A stretch of DNA of 64,000 nt from Breviolum minutum Mf 1.05b.01 (lineage: Eukaryota > Sar > Dinophyceae > Suessiales > Symbiodiniaceae). Position numbers and translations under genes: made by a program. Where the stretch lies: contig DF240046.1 of assembly GCA_000507305.1 (NCBI GenBank), forward strand, positions 81,540 to 145,539. Reading direction: 5' to 3'. Position 1 is the first letter of the stretch. Each line of letters starts with the position of its first letter. Below, piece by piece: positions 24,872 through 35,763 of the stretch. Under the pieces are notes generated by a model, which worked only from the letters and a program-made list of their open reading frames with translations, made no database searches and was not told the DNA's origin.

Positions 24872-25788
24872 GTCTTTCCCATTTTGATCGTTGTAACCCA
24901 ACCGCAAAATATGATCTGTTAAACATCCACCCCAAAACAACCACATCACGTCTTCGATCTTTTTAAACCGACAGTTTTTGTTAATCCACCTCCTCCTCTG
25001 ACGCTTCAAGCAGGTTTTCCAGATCCGACATGACAGTTTTTCAGCATGAGGTGGCAAGTAACTGAAGATTTGAACTCGCACAGATGTCAAATGGCTAGTG
25101 TGAGGTGTTTTAGAAAAGAACATCTGCAGGTTGTTGCTTTGTTGGAATCAACACATCACGAGGTATAAGCAATGTAAAACACCTCTTGTGGAAAGGCACG
25201 ATACATGGAGGAAATCAACATTTGTCTGACTTGTGTCGCAACTCTTGTGAATGTGAATGACTGTCGTGAATGTGAATAACGAGTGGTAAATGATGCAAAT
25301 GCATCACACCGCTCCGCATGTGTCAAACCGTTTTTGTCAGTTAAAAAACCATCAGTGGTTGAATGAAGAAGTTTAAACACGCTTGTTTGTCAATCACAAA
25401 CTTTTGTACTCATTCCACCTCATTTCCAAATCTGCGGAAACGAAACCATCTTGAAGCCAGAAAAAGCAACGGCCATAATAGGTTTGATTCGGGTCACTGG
25501 TCACTGCAGTGGTTCAATCTCCCATGCCTTGATTTCATTTGACTTTTCAAAACTTTGCCAAACTGCTGAAATTCGATGAAAGTTGCAACTTTTGCTCAAG
25601 AGGCACTTCAAGGTTTTCCACCCGTGGCGGAGCGCTTTCAACACTCATTGGTAGCTATACAGTTGGGATGCTAGAAGTCCTGCTCACAGTTGCCTCACAG
25701 CTTGTGTATCCACCACACATCTTTCCGTTCGTTTTCATACCTCCGGCAGCTGGGAACGGCCCCTGTTTTTTGGGGGTATGCACTTAGA

Positions 25789-28700
25789 TCACGGCCAACC
25801 CTCCCGCCTCGAAAACACCGAATGAACTGGCTGTCCATATTGAAACTTGCCCTCGAACTCAGTGTACAAAATGTAATTCAAGGCTGGCATGTTCCTCAGA
25901 TACAAAGGACAACGACATTCGCATCAGACTGTTCCCGGACCTGCTGGATGCATTCATTTGGCAGCTGACGCCACAGTGGCAGCTAAATCAAAGATTCCAG
26001 GAATTGGAATGCAATCTATATAATAGGTAAAATGCCAAAAGGATATTTGCACATTCATCCGGCTCGAAAAATTGTATCTTGGAATGTCATTCAACTACAG
26101 TATCCATTCCTTCTCAACAGGCCCATCAAAGAGGACAAAATCTGCATGGCAACTTTTTGAGATGGACGCGAAGATTGGAATTGCGCTCCAAAGATTTCGG
26201 ATGGCTTGATTCGTTCGATTCCACTCAAAATTAAGATAGCGAGTTTCTTCGCTGCTTCATGTTGGCTCATGTTGGACCTCAAACCTCCCTGAACCAGACT
26301 TGTCACGCCCAGGCTCACGTTGATGTTTATGTTGCTCTGTCTGATGGCCAAAGAAGGATCTCCCAGAACTTGCGTCATCCGCGTCAAGAATTGGAGCATG
26401 ATGTCGCGCTGGCCACCCGTAATGCCGCAATTCAGCATCTTCATATCTTGGCCAAATTTGTCAAAGGGAAAAAGATGGAAAAAGGATAAGAAAGGCTTCA
26501 AGTTTCACCATCTCAGTCGACTCAATGAACTCTAAAGGCTTGAAAGGAAGCGGGAATCTAAGAGCGTCGCCTTCAGTCACTCTGCTGGTGTACCATTGGT
26601 CATATTTGCCACCCATGTTCTGAAATAGTGGATTCATCCACCAGTGGTTTTTCAGCCTCTCAAAGGGGTCACATCTCAAGCGAGAGTACCACCCAACTGT
26701 GCAAGTCCTGAAACCATCTCAATAGCTGCTTTGTTCCAAGCTTTACAAAAAAAAGTCAGACGTCGTAGAGAAAAGAACCAAAAAGGCATATCTCAATCAC
26801 ACATCGGTCGCTCCAACCTCGACTTCTACTGTACCCGCAATCATCCAAAGCAGGCACTCGAGTTTTCCCCAGAAGCTTCTGGCCTCCCAAGCTCATCTGG
26901 CTCACTTCCCACATAAATCTTCCCCGGCTCGATCCCAGAGCAGGGATTCATCGCAGAGCGAACATCAAAGCCATCCACCTGTCATGCAATCAGCATGGGC
27001 CACGGAAAGGGTGACAAATGGTGGGTGTAAGAACAGATGAGCCAGGATAAACACCTCTGAATCCCATCCTTTTACGTTGGTTGAATATATAATTGGAATT
27101 TCGAGTGGTGTCTTCTTTTTTGCCCCTGACAAGGAGGGGAAACCCATAATCCTCCAGGTAAATCAATCTGGGCCCCTGGGCCACTGTCCTCGTGCCTCAG
27201 TAATGTGATTGACAGTCACAATTGTCAACTAAACAGGCCAGTGGCGCAATGAAGATTGACTTCCAGTCCAAATTCTCGCTCAGAAGTCGATGGAAAATGA
27301 AATAACGGACATCATTCAAACCATACCTGTGCAAGATACGCAAAAGTGCAACAACAATATCGCTAGAGTCTGACTTCTGACTCAAAATTAGGAAACCCTC
27401 CTGATTATGTTGAGGAAATTTCATGGATGTGGGGCCCCCGATTTTTTAAACATCCCCGTAGAGGTAGTTCGACGTTCAAACATTGATTGTCACATGAGTG
27501 TGTGCGCAGTTCTCCGTTGAGCATGACAATTCTACTGTCATGGCCGGCTTACCTGGCGTCGAACTCTGTCATGTTCACCTTTACAAAACGAAAACGTTGT
27601 GATGCATAAGTATCCTCAGCAGAGAGGCAAACATGGCAAGGGTTGGAAGAGTACTCAAAAACATCTACCTTGCATTATGCCTGGCAAGATCTGCTCACTA
27701 AATGTACTGTATGCATGTGCATTTGCACTCATACACTTCGGCAACACTCTTGCAAGCCAAGAGGCAACGAATTCCTGAGGCAAGCTATCATACGCCACAG
27801 TCACAGAGAGTCCATTTTGGATGGCTGTCTGATAGAGTTTCCTCACAGGTGCACACAAGTATCAGAGACGTGGCCTGTGAACCAGAGGTTAACGCATTGT
27901 GGCACAGCAAGGGCGGGGCGATGAGGACACAGTATAGGAAGCACAGTCAGTCGTTGGAAGCTCGATGTGTATAGCATCTTATCAGGGTCAAATCCAAGTG
28001 TCTGGATTTTGGAAAATTCAACCCTGGCATGAGCTCCACCATGCTGCCAATCTCCCTTGGTCGTAAAGTAGCTGGTCAGGACCATGAGCCTCAGTTCAAG
28101 TGGCAGCAAGAGGACCTACGGTAGAGCTCCCCAACATATCCCCTAAGCCTGCAGCCCGCAATCAGCACTTTTTGGTACGTATCCTGGTTCACATTTGCTC
28201 CTCCCAAGGCCGCAAACGGTAGCCTTGCCAGACCTGTCAACAATGCCAACAAGCGACTGCTCAACCATTGACATGGTGAACCAGCATGGGGTGTGACCGT
28301 GATACTTAGTGGCCGACACGCTGAATAAACCGGAACAGCCAGCTCCAACATACCTTACCAACAAAAAGCACCATGTATCTCCAAGGCAGAAAACCCTTTG
28401 ACATCCTTCGACTCTTTCTCTCATGGCTGAAGCTCAAGCATACCGTCAGGAGAGCTCGTGCATCCATATGTCCCAGATCTGCATGAGCCTCTCACGGCTT
28501 TCAAGCTCAGTGATATATGAAAGCTAGGAGCCTCACAAGCGGAAAAGCGAACCCCAAAAATGCTGACAGACTCCTTCACTCCACTCATCCAACAGCTTCA
28601 CTGTAGGGCACGCTTTCCTTGCTGCAATCTCTTCAGTGAGGTTTGATGAGGGGGGGTCTCATGACATGCTGGTTCCAGGCGTCTGTTTCAAAATGCTCGC

Positions 28701-31700
28701 ACTGTCACTGGGACATTTTCAGATGGTGAAGTTGTCAAAGGTCAGTGCTTAACTGGTAAAGCTGAAGTTTACTGCAAATAATTGCTCTACATTACATTGT
28801 ATCTTGTTTCCTCTTTTGGACACGGCAATCTCATCATGGGTTCCAAAAAAACCAAGCAAGCAGTCCCGATTAGTTGCAAACTGAAAGAAACTGAAACAAA
28901 TAGCTTTTCGGTGGTACATGAACTTTCCAATAATCAGCAAATATCTGAGCAAATTTTCGGAGAAGCATCCAAATGCAGAAAACAGCGAGGCAAAAAGAAC
29001 AACTGCTGAGGTTGCCACTTTGGCTCCTCTTTTAACTCTGGCCTGCCCGGGTGGCTCGACACATCCCGGCCGGACCTGAAAGAACTATTGTCCAAACTGC
29101 TGTCCAATGATGTTAATAATCCTTTTTGTTCTGAGCACCAAAAACCGTATGACTCCAGAATCCCCTCATTGGTGCAGGGTACTTTGCGTAGCACAACTGC
29201 GTGGCATTATGGCTCAATAAGGCCCTTGTTGTTGTGTCATGGCTTGCCACCGGGCCCCCCAAGTGAACCTCATTTCATCCAAGACCTTGATCCCCTGTGC
29301 GTGGCAAGGGTTTTCCGGGTCGATGTCATTGTTGGACACATGAAACGACGAAATTTTTTAGCGTGTGTTCTCGTGCTTCGTGTGGGGTGAATTTTCTTGG
29401 ACAAAAACCCAATGATCCAACTGAAGTTCCTTTCTTTTGAAGTCTGTGCATGGATTTATTGTAGATAGTTGTCGGCACAGCATGTTGCAGACTTATCATG
29501 GACTCTTGTTGAAAACAAGCTAAAGCTACCTTGTGCGTAAGGTATTTGTGATACTTGTACGTATACTACTCACTCCAGAGATAAATCTATCTATATCCGT
29601 GATGTGTAAAGCTTTTCTCATCCACGTAGGAGCTGCGCGTGCTTTCTTTTCAAGGATTTCTCACAGAATTGTGTTTGACTTTTTCTGACAGGGTTGGGCA
29701 CTGTGAAAAAAACTAAACTAAAATGACTATATGTCAAAAATCCACGAATCGTACAAACATATATCTATATGGTATTGCGAAGTCCAAGAAAAACGGTTCG
29801 TCTCAAAGTGAAGGGCCCACCCAATCCGCCAACCACAACCTAAACAGCATGTCTATATACAAGTAGAGCCGGGCAAGCCGGGGGCGGAAGTTTCAAAGAA
29901 GAAAACTATATAGCGAAGAAAGATCTTGCCTATAGAATGCGCGCAAGGCGATCAACCAGTGCGACGCCCAAACCATTTCTTTGCTGTGAACGAGCCTTCT
30001 GCTGTTCCATGGTGGTGACGTAACCTGGTTTGATGTCATGATGTTGATGAAGTAATGTGGTTGGTTGTGAGGTGACGCGGGGTGAGCTACTGTGGTTAGT
30101 TGCGACGTGGCATGTCATGTCATGTCATGTCATTTGATGTGGTGGTCACGTGATGCAATGCGATGTCATGGTGATGAGCTGTTATCTGTTGTGCCTGCAA
30201 TGGGATGGAATGTTATGAGATTAAGATGCCATTGGTTGTGAGGTCACGTTGTGTGGTTCGAAGTGGTTCTGTGACGATGTGGTGATCCAAACTCCTACTC
30301 CAGTACTACAAAGTACTACAAAGTACTACTCTGTATTACAAAGCACTACTCCAGTACTACTCTGTACTACAAAGTACTGCTCCAGTACTCTGTACTACAA
30401 AGTACTGCTCCAGTACTCCGTGCTACAAAGTACTACTCCAGTACTACTCTGCACAACAAAATCTACCTCAGTACTACTCTGTGCTACAAAGTACTACTCC
30501 ACTAGTACTCTGTACTACAAAGTACTACTCGAGTACTACTCTGTACTACAAAGTACTACTCCAGTACTACTCTGTACTACGAAGTATTGCAACGTACTCG
30601 TGCAGTACTACAAAGTACTACAACGTACTAGTGCGGTACTACTCTGTACTACAAAGTACTACCCCAGGACTACTCTGTACTACAAAGTAATGCTCCAGTA
30701 CTCCGTGCTACAAAGTACTACTCCAGTACTACTCTGTACTACAAAGTCCTACTCCAGTACTACCCTGTACTACAAAGACTGCTCCAGCACTACTCTGTAC
30801 TACAAAAGTACTACTCCAGTACTGAACTCTGTACTACAAAGTACTACTTCAGTACTACGCTGTACTCCAGTATATACTCTGTACCACAAAGTACTACAAT
30901 GTACTACTCCAGTACTACTCTGTACGACAAAGTAGCGCTCGTGATTGATCGTTGACACAAACGAAACGTCATTTACAATGCGCGGAGCAACAGCACTCAC
31001 CCTCCAACCTCACCATGCAAAATGACACGCATGATTGATCCTTGACACATACGAAACATTATTTACAATGCGCAGAGCAACAGGATTCACCCTCCAACCT
31101 CACCAAATACCGCCCCTGCCAAGCAAAATGACACGCATGATTGATTCCCATCACATATGAAACGTCATGTACAATGCGCGCAGCAACAAGAATCACCCTC
31201 CAACTGCACCAAATACTGAGCCTGCCGCGCAAAATCACTGTCATGATTGACAATGCTCACATATGAAACGTCATTTACAATGCGCGGACCAACAGGCATC
31301 ACCCTCCAATCTCACCAAATACTGCGCCTGCCACACTCCAAAACCCAAGAGAATTTTGCCACAAACGATTGAAGCGTCATTTACAATGGCGGACGATTCG
31401 AGCACTTTGGTCAGGCCGCACAGTTACAGACTTATAAGTTGACTTATAAACCTAACTTATAATTGTTTAACTTAGGTTATAAGTGGATAAGTTCTGGCTA
31501 ACTTTTGTTGTTTTTGCGATGAGTTATAACTTAAGTTAGCAAGTTATAGATGAAGTCCATGGACAAGCTACGAAAAACTTACGAAGAAATTAGTTCGGCC
31601 AAAAAAAGGTCCTTTTTGCAATTTTTTGCTAACTTATCTGATTGTTATCGTGATTTTTTTTGGTCTGCGTTGAGATGCTTTGATTACTTTTGAAGATTTT

Positions 31701-34700
31701 GAAAACATGAGCGCTGGCACTATGGCTCAACTAGAAAAGCAGTTTGCTGCCTCCAAAAATTTTTGGACGGATGGATCATTCATTCGAAAGTGACTTTTTA
31801 GTGTAAAAGCTTTGTCCGCGGTTTGTCCGCGGCTTTCAGGGCTACATTGGCGCTTGTCCGCGGATGTCCGCGGCATGGCATGTTTCTTTTCTATTTTGTT
31901 GTCCGTGGATGCCCGCGGATGGATTTTGAACATCAAATCGCATCAATACGGAGACCTTGTTGTTCGCGGTTGTCCGCGGCCACCGGGGAGTCCATGCTCT
32001 TGTGGAAAAACAGTTGTCCGCGGACGTTTCGGGTTTTTATTGGGTTTGATTTTTTTTGGTGTGTCAATCGATTGCAACATGTACATTTTCCGCTCCGCTT
32101 CAGCGTTGTATATTAGAATTGTGGAAGAACCAGAAGAACCAAACAACAAAACTGTGTCACTGCTGCTCGGGTGAAAAAAATAAGAAAGCTGATAAAAACA
32201 TTCAAAACTAAAAATCCAAATGCAGACATCAAAAACTTACAACGAAGTTATAAATAAGTTATGGATAAGTTATGGATAAGTTATGTAAGGATCATGTTAT
32301 AAGTTACTTACAACTTCACTTATAACTTCATAAGTGCCCGGCCTGACCAAAGCGTGGTCCGACCATGATCCGACCATGAACTCATCATCTCGCACCCGCC
32401 CGTTCGCCGAGGTTACTTTTCGCGCTTTGGAGACGCATTTTGTATTGAAAATACAAATTTCGCGCTCCGGCTATCTACCCAGATTTCACCAAATGCCACC
32501 CCTGCCACGAAAAGTGACACTGCATGCAACATCACCAAATGCTGCCACGAAAAGTGACACTGGAACATTATCAAATGCTGCGCCTGCCAGGAGAAGTGAC
32601 AGTCCAACGTGACCAAATACTGGACCTACAACGCAAAATGACTCTCATGATTGATCCTGCCCACATATGAAACGTCATTTCCAATGTGCGGAGCAACAGG
32701 CATCACCCTCCAACCTCACGAAATACTGCACCTGCCACGCAAAATTGCACTCCAAAATCTAAGAGAAATTTGCCACAAACGACTGAAGCGGTCATTTACA
32801 TTGGCGGATGATTCGAGCATGATTCGACCATGATCCGAGCATGACCCGAGAATGAACTCGTCATCTCGCACCCGCCCGTTGGCGAGGTACCTTTCGCGGT
32901 TTGGAGACGCATTTCGTATTGAAAATTGTAACATACCGCGCTCCGGCTATATACCCAGATTTCACCAAATGCTGCGCCTGCCACGAAAAGTGACTCTGCA
33001 ACATCACCAAATGTTGCACCTGCCAGGAAAACTGACTCTGCGTTACTTGACTGACCTGTTACTTGACTGAACTGTTACTTTACTGACTTGTTACTGAACT
33101 GTTACTTGACGGAGCTGTTACTTGACTGACCTGTTACTGAGCTGAACTGTTCCCAAGCTGAGCTGTTACGTGACTGAGCTGTTACTTTACTGAGCTGTTA
33201 CTTTGCTGCACTGTGACTTCACTGAACTGAGCTGTTACCTCACTGAGATGTTTCTTTACTGAGCTGCTACTTGACTGAGCTGTTACTTTACTGAGCTGTT
33301 ACTTTGCTGAGCTGATAAATTTACTGAGCTGTTACTTTAATGAACTGTTACTTTACTGAGCTGTTACTTTACTGAACTGTTACTTTACTGAGCTGTTATT
33401 TTACTGGGCTGTTACTTTAATGAACTGTTACTTTACTGATTCCTACTTTACTGAGCTGTTACTTTTACTGAATTCTTTGCATTTTTAAATCTCCACAACT
33501 CGGAAGTTTCTCACCTAAACTTCCTTTTATTATGTAAACATCCTCTGAATCCCAAATTTCATGGTATATAAATATTTGCGGTGGTTGTCAGCTTTCAACG
33601 TTCCATGAATTTGAGCCAGATTGGACATCCTCTCCAAACAAAATCAACCAAAAGAATCAAAGTACATAATAGGATGCAACTCGTCAAAGTGTTGACTCCT
33701 TCTTTCTCCCCAAAGATTCCGAAAACATGTTAAAACTCAAAAATATTGGCTTGGGATTCCCAACAGCCCAGTGACTTTTCATGGTTTTTCCGTTGAGAAC
33801 AGGTCGCGATGAAAATTGCCAGCTCATCAATGGCCTATCCTTCTACTACTTGGATGGTCGGGTTTATGATCCTAAATGGTTCATCATGGCGATTGAAAAC
33901 CTCCGATTTGCAGGGTTTTTTGGTTTAACCACTTTAGACCGACCAACGTTTAAAATGATTGACATCATCCAATCGTTGCAATCACCACTTTGGATTGGCC
34001 GACCATCCAAGTCTTATCTACATATATAATAACCACTCTGAAATCATGTAGTTCACCGGCTAACCCGGGCTGTCTTAAGCCAGCAGAAATTACTGGAATG
34101 CACTTACACCCGGTCTAGCAGCCCAGCGGGTCCTCCCACCTGTTGCCTACCATTGCGAAGGCCTCAGTTGCTTTACTACATGGATGGGAGGTCTTTGGTG
34201 GTGCTTGGGCGAAAGAAAAAAAACAGGGGGGGGGCAATGGTGTTTGGGGGATCCATATTCCAGTATGGTGAAAAAGTATCTATACACACACACACACACA
34301 ATTGTCACATCATTTTATAAAATCATCATTTTTGCAAGGGCAGAGATCATTCACAGAAAAACCTTTTTATGGCCTTCCGTGATTGCAAACTGAGATGAAA
34401 TGCTGAAAAAAATTAAGCTCCTATGTATCTGGAACGTCAGTGTTGTCGGGTTCCAGATCACTTTGGGGATTTCATCTCCTTAGAACTTTTGAAAGACCTA
34501 GGCCCAAAAATGAGGCCAACAGTTGAAAATTATAGGCCCAAAAAAATCACCTTCCATGCGGTCGTTTTCCCGGTGCAACCTCGTGATGAAACTCTATTGC
34601 TGATGATAATGATGCCTTGTGCCAGAGTGAAAGTCATTGAAATGAAACAAAATGTTTGCACCATTAAATTTCACTTGTCAAAATGAACACCTCAGGATGG

Positions 34701-35763
34701 CCTCACTGGCGAAACTGCCTTTTAAACAAACAACGAATAAGCGGGAAGAGTGCGTAAAGAACATGTTCAATGCAATGATCCAATCTCCTGTCACTCACCT
34801 TTCACCAAGGATCCAGGGCTCATGGCGGCGATCATCGTCACCAAGCCTGAAGACTGGATCCCTTTTCGTCCGAGAAAAACGACGGCCCGATGTTTGGGAA
34901 GGACACCGACCCGATGTTTGGGCACCCAAAACGAACAAAGACGACATGTTCTGCAAATAGACCGGCATGACGAAGTTTCATCATCTTTCAATTGTCCCTT
35001 TTTGTGCCTGAAATCCATTCTCGAGCGACGAAAAACCCAATCCCCCATACGTATCCATACGGTAGGTCTCACTAAAACGTCGCCAATCTGTCTCTGTTTC
35101 TGCTCCAATTTCTGCCCCCAATCCCCACCCAATAGCCTCCGCGACACCCTCCAGCCACGCCCGCGATCAAACACCACCAGAAACATACCAGGCACATCCG
35201 TGATCAAACACCAGCAACGACGCCCCTATAACACACCCCAACAAACCTAGAAATTCCGCAATCACCCACCCCTAGATACCCCTATAGACTTGAAGTAAGA
35301 ATCCCTATAGCAAAACCTATTTACGGGAAAAAAACCACCTCCTTTCCTTGCCCGGAAAATTTTGGCCAGCTCGGTCTCCTGCCTGGGATGATGAGCCCCT
35401 TCATCCAAGTCAACATGGATTAATACGGTACCCTGGCAGAGGTCGTTTGGCACAGCTGTTTTTGGAAGACCGGCTTCCAACCAAAACAACGGTAAGCAAC
35501 CAAGGTCACCTATGGAAGGACTAGACTTTGAAGACTTAGGGGCGTTTTGATGGGTTTTTGTTCCAATAACTGAGAAGGTGAGGATCTGAAGATCCAAATG
35601 ATCGAACCTGCTAGAATCCTTCAAGAAACAAACCCGCGGTTTTCCATATTGAGTGGTTACATCTCACAGCTCTCGCTCGTGAAGATTAGTTTTCACCGAA
35701 GGTCCCCCCAAAGTAGTTGATATTTGATGTATACGGGTGCACAATGGAAAGGATCAGAAGCCC
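25789..35763 (-). CDS. Duplicated multi-exon gene, copy 1 (unknown function)
   Basis: Minus-strand gene read by comparing the two duplicate copies. Exons 5' to 3': 35697-35763, 35383-35455, 34799-34846, 34551-34615, 29269-29294, 29001-29042, 28179-28353, 28115-27945, about 27828-27681, 27578-27553, 27326-27227, 26978-26884, 26656-26497, 26438 to about 26220, and the terminal exon 25894-25789 with a TGA stop. Most neighbouring exons join in phase. At least one more is needed between 35383 and 34846, and one may be missing before the terminal exon. Donors include GT, GC and GA. Between copies, changes in exon 28179-28353 are synonymous in this frame, supporting coding. Recognisable stretches are YVGAGCSGLFSVSATKYHGH, DVRYFIFHRLLSENL and NMGGKYDQWY; I know no family with these. 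About 500 residues are visible; the start is not placed. Function unknown. Confidence 0.6.
28179..28353 (-). CDS. Best-supported exon of the duplicated gene, copy 1
   Basis: A 175-nt exon whose frame begins YVGAGCSGLFSVSATKYHGH and ends KCEPGY. Three differences from copy 2 inside the exon all fall at third positions in this frame and are silent, whereas the alternative open frame would take a Thr-to-Met change. The following GT donor (GATAC/GTACC) is TT in copy 2. Confidence 0.6.
30111..30133. repeat. CATGT microsatellite
   Basis: Four perfect copies of CATGT followed by CAT. Short simple repeat at the edge of the repeat nest. Confidence 0.85.
30295..30935. repeat. AGTACT-rich minisatellite
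   Basis: About twenty imperfect units built from CAGTACTACTCTGTACTACA and AAGTACTACTC, with a period near 31 bp and many deletions. Each unit contains several palindromic AGTACT sites. A 228-codon plus-strand frame runs through it only because the repeat lacks stops in that phase; its Thr/Tyr/Leu repeats are not protein-like, so I do not call it a gene. Confidence 0.9.
30950..31400. repeat. Degenerate ~85-113 bp satellite, left block
   Basis: Repeated units share GAAACGTCATTTACAATGCG, CACCCTCCAACCTCACCAA and GCAAAATGACACGCATGATT. Unit starts fall near 30962, 31047, 31160, 31266 and 31370. The same repeat resumes after the TIR element at 32.6 kb. Confidence 0.8.
31405..32352. mobile_element. 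948-bp TIR element with subterminal repeats
   Basis: A perfect 14-bp terminal inverted repeat, CTTTGGTCAGGCCG, bounds this segment (31405-31418 and 32339-32352). Inside both ends are clusters of TTATAAGTT-type motifs (31430-31550 and 32235-32330), and the interior holds about nine copies of TGTCCGCGG or one-mismatch variants (31813-32022). No transposase-like frame is visible, so it is probably non-autonomous. The satellite at 32.8 kb gives an apparent empty-site relative, in which GATTCGAGCA continues directly into a GA-CCATGATCCG context. TIR plus subterminal repeats resembles hAT or CACTA-type elements, but no clear target duplication is seen. The superfamily is open. Confidence 0.65.
32600..33035. 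repeat. Degenerate satellite, right block
   Basis: Continuation of the satellite interrupted by the TIR element, with the units GAAACGTCATTTCCAATGTG and GAAGCGGTCATTTACATTGG, and a repeat of the CATCTCGCACCCGCCCGTT block also found at 32.39 kb. Confidence 0.75.
33040..33475. repeat. 17-bp minisatellite (TGAGCTGTTACTTTACT)
   Basis: Roughly 25 tandem imperfect copies of a 17-mer alternating GAGCTGTTACTTTACT and GAACTGTTACTTTACT. Non-coding. Confidence 0.9.

Larger units (their letters stand above)
29840..33535. repeat. Copy-1-specific repeat nest (about 3.7 kb)
   Basis: Sequence alignable between the two duplicate copies stops after CCAACCACAAC (29.84 kb; 40.16 kb in copy 2) and resumes at AACATC(C/A)TCTGAATC (33.54 kb; 40.17 kb). 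Everything between is absent from copy 2 and consists of a CATGT microsatellite, an AGTACT-rich minisatellite, a diverged ~100-bp satellite, a 948-bp TIR element and a 17-bp minisatellite. It lies in a 5.2 kb intron of the duplicated gene. Whether it was gained in copy 1 or lost from copy 2 is unknown. Confidence 0.75.

Noticed and set aside
29010-29035. TTGCCACTTTGGCTC resembling the spliced leader
   Set aside because: It lies mostly within and next to a short exon conserved in both duplicate copies, read from the opposite strand; matches to the leader are scattered, without the invariant CCGTAGCC start.
30249-30935. A 228-codon plus-strand open frame
   Set aside because: It is the translation of the AGTACT minisatellite; composition is a Thr/Tyr/Leu/Val repeat and it has no start context or flanking exons.
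34750-35250. Overlapping 100-166 codon frames on both strands
   Set aside because: Only the short stretch 34799-34846 is conserved in copy 2; the rest is copy-1-specific or diverged, so the long frames are chance.
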